Shown: piece by piece, positions 18,243 through 25,439 of the stretch | How positions within the stretch are numbered: the stretch's first letter is position 1 | How the letters are laid out: every line of letters begins with the position of its first letter | Assembly (NCBI RefSeq): GCF_003014695.1 | Contig: NZ_PYAS01000029.1 | Coordinates: 1 to 40,613, forward strand | Origin: Dyadobacter jiangsuensis | GTDB lineage: Bacteria; Bacteroidota; Bacteroidia; Cytophagales; Spirosomataceae | DNA length: 40,613 bases | Reading direction: 5' to 3' | Made by a program: the position numbers and the translations under genes | Notes under the pieces: model-generated | Seen by the model: the letters and a program-made list of their open reading frames with translations, nothing else | Database searches by the model: none | Told to the model about the DNA's origin: nothing

Positions 18243-18262
18243 ACATGAAGGGGACAAAATTG
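18243..18262 (-). promoter_or_regulatory. Candidate LytTR operator, copy B
   Basis: ACATGAAGGGGACAAAATTG is the second copy of the 20-bp element described at 16361. Its flanking CCACT (18226-18230) and GGCC (18273-18276) keep the same spacing. It lies upstream of the kinase gene on one side and about 100 bases before a small plus-strand gene on the other, so it could act in both directions. Confidence 0.5.
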
Positions 18263-18358
18263 AACTTTAAGCGGCCGCCCTGGCCCTTAACCGGCCGACT
18301 ATACTGCATCATCTAACCTTTATATTATTATATTTACAACCGGTAAAACAGCGGACTC

Positions 18359-18529
18359 ATGGATAAATTTCACTGGGCAAAATATATTTTTAGCTTCTGG
18401 ATCGTAGCGATCATAGCTGCCCTTACAGCCAAGTATATTACAAGTAATGCCTTTGTACTGATCATTCTATCAGCCGCTCTTTGCTGGCTATCCATCAAAG
18501 GCTTTTCGGCCACAAAAGCTTACCGATAA
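18359..18529 (+). CDS. Small two-segment membrane protein (56 residues)
   Basis: An ATG at 18359 opens a 56-codon frame ending in TAA. The product has a charged start (MDKFHWAKY), a hydrophobic segment (IFSFWIVAIIAALTA), a short loop (KYITSN) and a second hydrophobic segment (AFVLIILSAALCWLSI), with a basic tail. This is a credible two-pass membrane miniprotein. A -7-like box TATATTTA lies about 25-30 bases upstream. No family is recognised. It is the first gene of the plus-strand group divergent from the LytTR kinase. Confidence 0.5.
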   Translation: MDKFHWAKYIFSFWIVAIIAALTAKYITSNAFVLIILSAALCWLSIKGFSATKAYR

Positions 18530-18591
18530 CGGGAGCGATCTGCATTTTTCGCTGACATCGTCAATCGTTCGGACGTCACGGGCTTTGTAAA

Positions 18592-19224
18592 ATGGAAACA
18601 CTGATCATTTTTTTAATCATTTTCCTTCCAATGGGTTGGCTAATCTGGCGCATGGTCCGACATACGCGAGATACGATCGGGAGCAATTCTCCGATGAAAG
18701 TTCAGCGGATTTACCGGACGACCATGCAGTCATTTTTCGTCAGGTCTGAGTATTTGTTTGTCCTGATGGGGCTCATCATGTTTGGCGTGACCATGCACGC
18801 CGTATTTTTTGCGCGCTTCTCTACCCCATATCCAGAAATTGGCAGGGTTGTGGTCTTTTTACTCTCTTTGGCTTCGCTAGCCGTGCCGGCCATGATCGTT
18901 AGCGTCGATCTTAACCACTGGCCATATTCAAGAGGCGTTGTGATTACAAGCTTCCCCGAAGTGCATCAACTGAAAATTGAGCTTTCAGATGCGGTGCTTG
19001 TTTTGAAGGAGGGAGACATTTCCCGGATACAGGTTTTTCATAACAACGGCAAACTTCAACTCGGCTTCGCTGTATTCTATTTAACCAGCCGAGACCACTT
19101 CATTCTACCTTTCAAAACAGAAGGCATGTGGGTAATTCAGGAATATTTCAAAGGGCTACCTGTTGAGTACTTTGATCGGCTGGTACCGCTTATCAGAATC
19201 TACCCAATGGAATCCGCGACATGA
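18592..19224 (+). CDS. Membrane protein of unknown function
   Basis: This is a 210-residue protein with an N-terminal membrane segment (LIIFLIIFLPMGWLIW), two central ones (YLFVLMGLIMFGVTMHAVFF and VVVFLLSLASLAVPAMIVSV) and a soluble C-terminal domain of about 110 residues. That domain is beta-rich (GDISRIQVFHNNGKLQLGF) and resembles a PH-like fold in pattern only. Its stop overlaps the start of the next gene by 4 bases (ATGA), so the two products are probably made together. No family is recognised. Confidence 0.65.
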   Translation: METLIIFLIIFLPMGWLIWRMVRHTRDTIGSNSPMKVQRIYRTTMQSFFVRSEYLFVLMGLIMFGVTMHAVFFARFSTPYPEIGRVVVFLLSLASLAVPAMIVSVDLNHWPYSRGVVITSFPEVHQLKIELSDAVLVLKEGDISRIQVFHNNGKLQLGFAVFYLTSRDHFILPFKTEGMWVIQEYFKGLPVEYFDRLVPLIRIYPMESAT

Positions 19225-19658
19225 GCGCGACACCGGCAGAAGGATATAAAAAATATCGCTGGTTCTGGTTTTACCTGCAAACTGGAATGGGGCTATTCAT
19301 GCTGTTTGCCACATACATGATGTGGGCTAAAATGAAAGAAGAAGACGAGATTGTCAAAAATTCACCGCTGGTGTGCATGCAGGTTACCGCGCGAGAGCGT
19401 AGCGCAGGTATTTCCAAACTACCCGACGTTATCCATGCTAGCTATCAAGGGCGAAACTATACTTTCGAGTGCGGGCGCAAATATTTCAGAAGCACCCTTG
19501 GTGTAGATAGCATTCAGGTCCACTTTGATGCCTTGAAAGATCGGGCCGTTTTACCTGTCCTTAATTTCCCACACTACACATTTCTTGTGGTGATGATTGC
19601 CGGAGCCGCTGTGATGACGATTGCCGATGCGGCAGTCACTGCGCGGAAATATCGCTAA
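19221..19658 (+). CDS. DUF3592-like membrane protein, paralogue 1
   Basis: This is a 145-residue protein with a membrane segment near each end and an extracytoplasmic or cytoplasmic core between them. The core shares TYMMW, the P-L/V-VCM motif, Y-x-G-x-x-Y-x-F and GRKYFRSTLGVDSIQVHFD with the gene at 20233. The two-segment layout with a small beta domain resembles DUF3592 proteins, but the match is only by layout. It is translationally coupled to the upstream membrane protein. The function is unknown. Confidence 0.65.
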   Translation: MSATPAEGYKKYRWFWFYLQTGMGLFMLFATYMMWAKMKEEDEIVKNSPLVCMQVTARERSAGISKLPDVIHASYQGRNYTFECGRKYFRSTLGVDSIQVHFDALKDRAVLPVLNFPHYTFLVVMIAGAAVMTIADAAVTARKYR

Positions 19659-19659
19659 A

Positions 19660-20109
19660 TCAGTTGCGAATCATAAATTGCCCCATCCGCCATGTGAAGA
19701 ATCCAGCGGTCAGCTTTTTAAATACGCAAACACCTTTTTGCTACTGCCATTCCTAATTGAATTGATCATTAGTATCCCCGGCGTTTCTGAGATCGTCAAA
19801 AATCGAAAAAAACTGCTGATATCAACAGGTCATTTCACGCTCGTTGAACAGGCTGCGCATGTTACAAAGAAAAATCACCGCCTTTTCACTCCCATGTCCG
19901 GTAACTGCCATACCAGTCGTCGTCAACATTAAAAGCGCATTCGAAGCTGCACTTTTATTTACCTGAAAGCACGCCACAATGTCTTCAAACACCGCCCCTT
20001 CCTGCCGCTGCAAAAGCAAATAAGTGAAGTCCCTTGCGGAAATGGTCGTTAATCCTAAATGTTCTAAGTGCCTGCTATGCTGCTCAATCCGATCCCAGGG
20101 CTGTTGCAA
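19660..20109 (-). pseudogene. GbsR/MarR-like transcriptional regulator, heavily decayed
   Basis: On the minus strand an open stretch from a TTG at 20109 reads as a winged-helix regulator: IEQHSRHLEHLGLTTISARD, then YLLLQRQEGAVFEDIVACF, then NKSAASNALLMLTTTGM. After that the homology (KRR..FFV, then RSLFNEREMT, then YQQFFSIFDDLRNA and NDQFN.EWQ) changes frame twice. It crosses stops that look like CGA to TGA and CAG to TAG changes, at about 19822 and below. At least one single-base deletion lies near 19855-19880. The gene is therefore dead, though its helix-turn-helix part is still open. It is convergent with the gene ending at 19658 and divergent from the paralogue at 20233, which it may once have controlled. 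Confidence 0.7.
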
Positions 20110-20232
20110 ATGACTAATGATTTATAAAGAAGCAAGTAATTTTTTTTCAGTTCTCATTCACCAATGGCTAATCGTTATTGAAGGAGATATGAACTTTTAG
20201 GTCCTTTCTTTGCTCTAAGAGATCTGCATACG

Positions 20233-20679
20233 ATGAATGAGGAAATTATCAAGGAAGACAATGCATATGGCTGGATGGGTTTTGCCTTGCCTGGGTTACT
20301 TGGAGTAGTGATAATTCTAACGACATACATGATGTATTTGGACGCCAGGTGGAAAGATGAAATGTCGGCGCGCGCGCCAGTTGTCTGTATGAAGATCCAG
20401 TACGGTACAAGGGGCGCAGGAACAGTAAAAAATCCTGACGAGATTTATGCCGAGTACAAAGGCAAAACCTACCACTTTGCAATGGGCAGAAAATATTATC
20501 GGAGCCTGCTTGGCGTAGATACAATTGCAGTTTACTACGACGAAGCCAGTGACAGGGCAATTCTGCCGACTTCCGGAGAAGTTCGCCACTTCGCTCCTTT
20601 ATATATTTGGATCGGCGCTATCGGGGCCTTGTTGACCGCAGGGAGTATCTGGCAGCTGGTTAAGACTACCAGAAGGTAA
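20233..20679 (+). CDS. DUF3592-like membrane protein, paralogue 2
   Basis: This is a 148-residue protein with a membrane segment at residues 14-34 (MGFALPGLLGVVIILTTYMM) and another at about 120-140 (PLYIWIGAIGALLTAGSIW). The middle shares PVVCMKI, G-A-G-T-V-K-N-P-D and GRKYYRSLLGVDTIAVYYD, then DRAILP, with the gene at 19221. The two are clearly paralogues from an old duplication, with a decayed regulator between them. The function is unknown. Confidence 0.65.
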   Translation: MNEEIIKEDNAYGWMGFALPGLLGVVIILTTYMMYLDARWKDEMSARAPVVCMKIQYGTRGAGTVKNPDEIYAEYKGKTYHFAMGRKYYRSLLGVDTIAVYYDEASDRAILPTSGEVRHFAPLYIWIGAIGALLTAGSIWQLVKTTRR

Positions 20680-20755
20680 ACTTACTTCGAGCAGACATTA
20701 AGACCTAGATATATTCACACACGAAATCACAACTGAATTTACATTAGTCAAAATG

Positions 20756-22303
20756 TCATTTATCATCGCTATTGATGTTTCTTTCAGCATCCTTATCGTC
20801 AAATTGCCGGATTAATGTGCGAAGTATTAGCTTCATTCTTGCCGAAATCGTTTCATATCCAGTCTGCCCATACACGTTAACTTGCTCGGAGGGATCTCTT
20901 TTCAGATCAAAAAGCTCCCATGAATCTACCCGGTTGTAAAACCTGATGAGCTTGTAATCCTTCGTACTGACGCCCAGATGCGGTGAAACCGAGTGCTCGC
21001 CATTTTCATAATAATGGTAATACACCGCGTCCCTGATTTCCGCAGCTTCGCTTTTGAATAGCGGCAGCATCGATTTCCCCTGCATCTCGGCAGGAGCCGC
21101 AATACCCGCCGCGTCCAGGAGCGTAGGCGCAATATCCAGGTTCATCACCAGCTGCTTGCTGACAGTACCCGGCTTAATGACGCCAGGATAACTCATTACC
21201 AACGGCGTGCGGAAGGATTCCTCATACATAAACCGCTTATCAAACCAGCCATGCTCTCCCAGGTAAAACCCCTGATCCGAAAGGTAGATGACAATGGTAT
21301 TATCGCGGAGCTTGTGTCTTTCGAGGTAATCCAGCGTGCGGCCAATGTTGCGATCGAGCGATGCGGCGGTGCTGTAATAGTCTTTCAGGTAGCGCTGGTA
21401 TTTCCACTCCACCAGCGCCTTGCCGGTCAGCTTCTTCGATTGCAGGTCCGCTTCGATCGCACCGTAGTAGGCATCGAACCGCGCCCGCTGCGCAGCATTC
21501 ATCCTGTTCACCGAAGGTTCGCCCTTTTTACTGTAACTCAGCATTTTCAGGTCGTAACCCATTTGCATGGTTTTATCGATACTCATATCCTGAACCGCAG
21601 CCGCGGCCCGCGTGCGGTACTCGTCGTAAAAGTTCGGCGGTAACGGGAAATCGACGGAATCATAGCGCCCAAAATCCGCCGTATCGGGCAGCCAGGTTCT
21701 GTGCGTAGCCTTGTGCCCGATCACCAGGCAAAAAGGCTTGTCCGGATCGCGGGCATCGAGCCATTCTTCGGAAATATCCTCGATAAGGTTGGTCACATAC
21801 CCTTCCTTTTTGATCAAACGGCCGTCCATTCCGATAAACTCCGGGTTATAATAGGAACCCTGGTCGGGCAGGATATTGTAAAAATCGAAACCCTGCGGCT
21901 GCCCGGCCAAATGCATCTTTCCGATCCAGGCCGTCTGGTACCCGCCCGCGCGAAGGTGTTTGGCAAAATTGTCCTGTCCGTGATCGAACTTCGAAGTTTC
22001 GTTATCCTTGAACCCGTTCTTATGACTGTACTTCCCCGTGAGGATAACCGCGCGGCTCGGCCCGCAAATGGAATTGGTCACGTAAGCCTTATCGAACCGG
22101 ACGCCGTTTCGGGCAATCCGGTCGATGTTCGGCGTTTTAACCAGCTTGTTTCCGTAAGCGCTGATCGCCTGAAAAGCATGGTCGTCCGAAATAATGACCA
22201 CGATATTGGGTCGCCCGGCCCGCGCACCGGTCGATTGCGCTTCCGCCCCTTGTGAACCAAAGGCGACCAGAACGCCGATTAATAGCTTGATTTTCTGATA
22301 CAT
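20756..22303 (-). CDS. Type I sulfatase, Cys-type, family S1
   Basis: This is a 515-residue enzyme from ATG 22303, which starts a signal peptide (YQKIKLLIGVLVAFGSQGAE); an ATG at 22330 adds 9 residues. The formylglycine motif is CGPSR with C80, inside NSICGPSRAVILTGKYSHKN. The metal-binding pair is D40/D41 (ISDDH), and the C-terminal LSDQGFYLGEHGWFDKR supplies further active-site residues. It hydrolyses sulfate esters in the periplasm or at the surface after cysteine maturation. The overall pattern resembles N-acetylglucosamine-6-sulfatase-like S1 subfamilies, but the substrate is not provable here. It is the last gene of the utilisation locus. Confidence 0.92.
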   Translation of the reverse strand: MYQKIKLLIGVLVAFGSQGAEAQSTGARAGRPNIVVIISDDHAFQAISAYGNKLVKTPNIDRIARNGVRFDKAYVTNSICGPSRAVILTGKYSHKNGFKDNETSKFDHGQDNFAKHLRAGGYQTAWIGKMHLAGQPQGFDFYNILPDQGSYYNPEFIGMDGRLIKKEGYVTNLIEDISEEWLDARDPDKPFCLVIGHKATHRTWLPDTADFGRYDSVDFPLPPNFYDEYRTRAAAAVQDMSIDKTMQMGYDLKMLSYSKKGEPSVNRMNAAQRARFDAYYGAIEADLQSKKLTGKALVEWKYQRYLKDYYSTAASLDRNIGRTLDYLERHKLRDNTIVIYLSDQGFYLGEHGWFDKRFMYEESFRTPLVMSYPGVIKPGTVSKQLVMNLDIAPTLLDAAGIAAPAEMQGKSMLPLFKSEAAEIRDAVYYHYYENGEHSVSPHLGVSTKDYKLIRFYNRVDSWELFDLKRDPSEQVNVYGQTGYETISARMKLILRTLIRQFDDKDAERNINSDDK

Positions 22304-22387
22304 CGATATATTAATTTCTTCCAATTCCAAAAATGCATTGCCTCTCCTTCCCGCAAATCTAAACCGAGATCGTAAAAAGCATTGCCG

Positions 22388-23815
22388 TCAGGCGTGATAA
22401 GCAGCCAGATTCCTGAAAACGACACGGGCTGTCTGGTCGGTTACGTCGACCCGGATCGCGCGGCAAATTACATCGCCGAACTGTTCGATCCGCTTCTGTC
22501 CTACCGATTCCCCGGCCGCGACAGGCCGCCATTGACCGTCGCAGAGCGCTTCCAGGTTGTATTTTCTGATGCGCTCGCCTTGCGAAATATCTTCCTGGAT
22601 TACTACGTGGTTGATTTTCTTATTCCCGCCGAAGTCCAGCGTCAGCTCCGGCCCCGAACCTTTCGTCCGGCCTACCGGCTTCTCAAACCGGCGCCGGATT
22701 TCATCGCCGAACGCTTTGAGGCGCCTGATATCCGATTCCGGCACTAGTCCTTCGGGTGTAATCACTTCGCCGATCACCAGATTGCAATTCCTGCCCACCG
22801 ACTGGTAATACATGTCCACGAGTTTGTCTTTTGAAAAAGCGGCATTGTCCTGGTCCGGTGCCCAAAACCAGTTATGAACGTTTCCCTCTCCCCTCAGCGG
22901 CACGTCCACCATACCCGGCGACCAGATTGCCCCGTTTTTCTCGCCCGTACTCAGCAGAGGCCTCCAAACGGGCGAGTTGTGGGACAGAACCGGATTGTCG
23001 GGCATCGTCGACCAGCACGGATAGCCCGCATATCCCTGTTCGTTACCGATCCAGCGGTGATCCGACCTTTTTGATGAATTATAAAAGACGGAATCGGGCT
23101 GATAACGGTTAAAAATGGGCAGAACGTCGGGGCCTCCTTCATCGGGCAGCTTGGTTCCAGCATCGAACCATATTTGCACCAATGGCCCGTATCGGGAACA
23201 AATCTCCTCCACCATTTTTTCGGCCGCCCGGTTAAACGCCCTTTGCTTGTCGCTGCCGCGCCCCTTTCCGTGATCGACATAATAATCCCATAAATCCCAA
23301 TAGCCGTTACGGTGCGTGCTGATGTACACGCCCGGCAGGATACCCGCCTTATGGCAGGACTTTACAAAATCGCCGAGTACATCCCCTTTTCCGTTCCGCC
23401 ACGGGCTTTGTTTCAATCCGTAGGGGTAGGCGTCGCTCTGCCATTGAAGAAAGCCATTGAAATGCGTGGCCGTGAATACCGCATATTTTGCGCCCGCAGC
23501 CTTGGCAGCCTCCATCCATTGATCGGTATCCAGCTTCGCCGGATTATACCGGACGGGATCGAACTTCCCCTCGTACAGGTTATTGTGATGCGTAAAATCG
23601 GCAGCGGCCACCGACAGGTCAAAATGATAAATTAACCCGATTTCTGCTTCCTGCCATACCTGCTGTCCCTTCGTAGGACGGGGCTGGGTGCCGGTTTCGG
23701 AGGCAACGCGCGCATACCGCGGCGCACCGGCAAAAGAAGACAAATGCAGGCCGGTCGTGACTCCGGCGGTTTGCAAGGCGATATTTTTAATGAATTTACG
23801 TCGGTCGGATTTCAT
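22388..23815 (-). CDS. GH29 alpha-L-fucosidase with Tat-type leader
   Basis: This is a 475-residue enzyme. The leader DRRKFIKNIALQTAGV is Tat-like, which suits export of a folded protein. The catalytic domain has KYAVFTATHFNGFLQWQSD, then GVYISTHRNGYW, then VQIWFDAG with D218 as the likely nucleophile. The usual GLFIHWG motif is replaced by GLIYHFDLS, a variation seen in some GH29 branches. The last about 80 residues resemble a partial F5/8-type carbohydrate-binding fold (TLDFGGNKKINHVVIQEDIS). It lies 4 bases after the upstream sulfatase, so the two are co-translated partners acting on fucose in a sulfated glycan. Confidence 0.85.
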   Translation of the reverse strand: MKSDRRKFIKNIALQTAGVTTGLHLSSFAGAPRYARVASETGTQPRPTKGQQVWQEAEIGLIYHFDLSVAAADFTHHNNLYEGKFDPVRYNPAKLDTDQWMEAAKAAGAKYAVFTATHFNGFLQWQSDAYPYGLKQSPWRNGKGDVLGDFVKSCHKAGILPGVYISTHRNGYWDLWDYYVDHGKGRGSDKQRAFNRAAEKMVEEICSRYGPLVQIWFDAGTKLPDEGGPDVLPIFNRYQPDSVFYNSSKRSDHRWIGNEQGYAGYPCWSTMPDNPVLSHNSPVWRPLLSTGEKNGAIWSPGMVDVPLRGEGNVHNWFWAPDQDNAAFSKDKLVDMYYQSVGRNCNLVIGEVITPEGLVPESDIRRLKAFGDEIRRRFEKPVGRTKGSGPELTLDFGGNKKINHVVIQEDISQGERIRKYNLEALCDGQWRPVAAGESVGQKRIEQFGDVICRAIRVDVTDQTARVVFRNLAAYHA

Positions 23816-23819
23816 ACAC

Positions 23820-25361
23820 TCAAAGTTCGTTGGGCCATTTTACCTGATCATTTCCTTTTAAATAGCGGGGCATCTGAGCGTTGACCGCTTTCAGCCTGGC
23901 TGTCAGTTCGTCGGCCAGCTGCCTGGTTATTTCGGGGTTACTTTTCGACACATCGGTGAGCTCGCCAATATCCAGCCGCAGATTATACAGTGACACTTTC
24001 CGGTCTTTCATACTGTAAATCAGCTTCCAATCGCCCTTACGGATCGCACTCGCGTGGTTGATTCCCGGCCCCGTACCTCCCCAACGGTTAGGGTAATGCC
24101 ATATCAGGCTCCGTTGGTCGTCTTTCCGGCCGGGTTGGAGCAGGTACGGCATAAAGCTCACGCCGTCGGTTTGCTGGATCAGCTTTCCAGGCTTCACTTT
24201 GGCTATTTCCAACAGCGTCGGAAAAAAGTCTTCGATGATCAGATACTGGTCCGAAACAGATCCCGGCCTCGCAACACCCGGCCAGCGTACCAGCATAGGC
24301 TCGCGGATACCCCCTTCGTGAAGGGACCCTTTGCCTGCTTTCAGCGGGAGGTTCTGTGTATGCGGCTGCCCGCTGCGGGGTGGCGTCAGGCTCAGCCCTC
24401 CGTTGTCCGACATAAATATGATGACGGTGTTACGCGCCAGGCCGTTTTTATCGAGATACTCCATAATGTCGCCCAGGCTAGCATCCATCCCTTCCACAAG
24501 CGAGGCGTACTTGGCTTCTGTGGAATCGAGGCCGGCAGCGAGGTAGCGGCCAAAATACCTATTGTCGGCCTGCAATGGCACGTGCAAGGCATAATGCGCC
24601 ATATACAGGAAGAACGGGCGCTTTTCCCGTACCGGCTGTGCCAGGGCTTTCAGCGCATTCTTCGTGACCGCATCGCTGAGGAATGTCTCGGACCCATAGT
24701 ATTCTTCCAGGCCGGGAACGGCGTGATAAGTAATCTTACCGAGCTTGTTCCCGTAATTTTCCGTCCCAAGGTAGCTTTGGGGATGCCCTGCCGCATGGCC
24801 GCCGATATTGACCATAAAACCCACGTTGGCCGGATTGGCGCCTGGCGTGCCCATGGCTCCCCAATGCGCTTTCCCGGCGTGGATCGTGTAATAACCGGCA
24901 TCCCTGAGCAGCTGTGGAAGCGGCGTTGCATGGATGGTCGCCGGCACACCGGGCTCTGGGCTGAACCCATTGATATTCCAGTCGACCCGTGCAAAAGTAT
25001 CGTCGGCGGCATCCGCGTTGTTGCCGCGCATGATCTGCGTCCAGTTGGTCACCCTGTGCCTGGCCGGGCTCATACCCGTGATCAGGCTCACGCGGGTGGG
25101 CGTGCATACGGGAGCCGCGTAGGCGTTCGTGAATTTGACCCCTTCGCGCGCCATGCGCTCCATGTTGGGGGTGCGGTAACGCTTGTTAAGGGGCGTCACC
25201 TCGGTATGGAACGGGACGGAGGTATCCTGCCAGCCCATGTCGTCGACCATGAAAACAATGATATTGGGCTTCGTTTTCTGACGGGGCTGCGCCGAGAGCG
25301 GGCAATACGTCACGACTGCCGCGAATGCCGGCAGGCCTATTTTGTACAATAATCGGATCAT
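23820..25361 (-). CDS. Type I sulfatase, family S1 with CTPTR active site
   Basis: This is a 513-residue secreted enzyme with a signal peptide ending near CPLSAQ. The active-site motif is CTPTR with C86, inside APVCTPTRVSLITGMSPARH, where threonine stands in the place of the usual serine. The metal site starts with D40/D41 (MVDDMGWQDTSVPF), and the C-terminal IFMSDNGGLSLTPPR completes the pocket. The N-terminal pattern with RVTNWT resembles S1 subfamily 16, which includes galactose-type sulfatases. This subfamily call is tentative. It is the first enzyme gene after SusD, about 78 bases behind it. Confidence 0.9.
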   Translation of the reverse strand: MIRLLYKIGLPAFAAVVTYCPLSAQPRQKTKPNIIVFMVDDMGWQDTSVPFHTEVTPLNKRYRTPNMERMAREGVKFTNAYAAPVCTPTRVSLITGMSPARHRVTNWTQIMRGNNADAADDTFARVDWNINGFSPEPGVPATIHATPLPQLLRDAGYYTIHAGKAHWGAMGTPGANPANVGFMVNIGGHAAGHPQSYLGTENYGNKLGKITYHAVPGLEEYYGSETFLSDAVTKNALKALAQPVREKRPFFLYMAHYALHVPLQADNRYFGRYLAAGLDSTEAKYASLVEGMDASLGDIMEYLDKNGLARNTVIIFMSDNGGLSLTPPRSGQPHTQNLPLKAGKGSLHEGGIREPMLVRWPGVARPGSVSDQYLIIEDFFPTLLEIAKVKPGKLIQQTDGVSFMPYLLQPGRKDDQRSLIWHYPNRWGGTGPGINHASAIRKGDWKLIYSMKDRKVSLYNLRLDIGELTDVSKSNPEITRQLADELTARLKAVNAQMPRYLKGNDQVKWPNEL

Positions 25362-25385
25362 ATTACGGGATCAGTCAAAGGAAAG

Positions 25386-25413
25386 CAGGTGCAGGCAGTG
25401 CTGCCCACACCTG
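25386..25413 (-). promoter_or_regulatory. Stem-loop in the SusD-sulfatase intercistronic gap
   Basis: CAGGTG (25386-25391) pairs with CACCTG (25408-25413). An inner GGCAG (25394-25398) pairs with CTGCC (25401-25405), giving 11 paired bases around a two-base loop with a small symmetric bulge. No T-run follows on the minus strand, so a simple terminator is unlikely. Such hairpins can stabilise the upstream susCD message or lower downstream expression; this role is inference. Confidence 0.5.
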
Positions 25414-25439
25414 TTAAGCTAAATAGGAAAGAATGAATG

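Noticed and set aside
19621..19932. Plus-strand frame of 103 codons after paralogue 1
   Set aside because: It lies opposite the GbsR remnant, whose homology explains the sequence better.
24054..25352. Long plus-strand frame of 432 codons opposite the second sulfatase
   Set aside because: It is the GC-rich shadow of a clear sulfatase gene and shows no domain pattern of its own.
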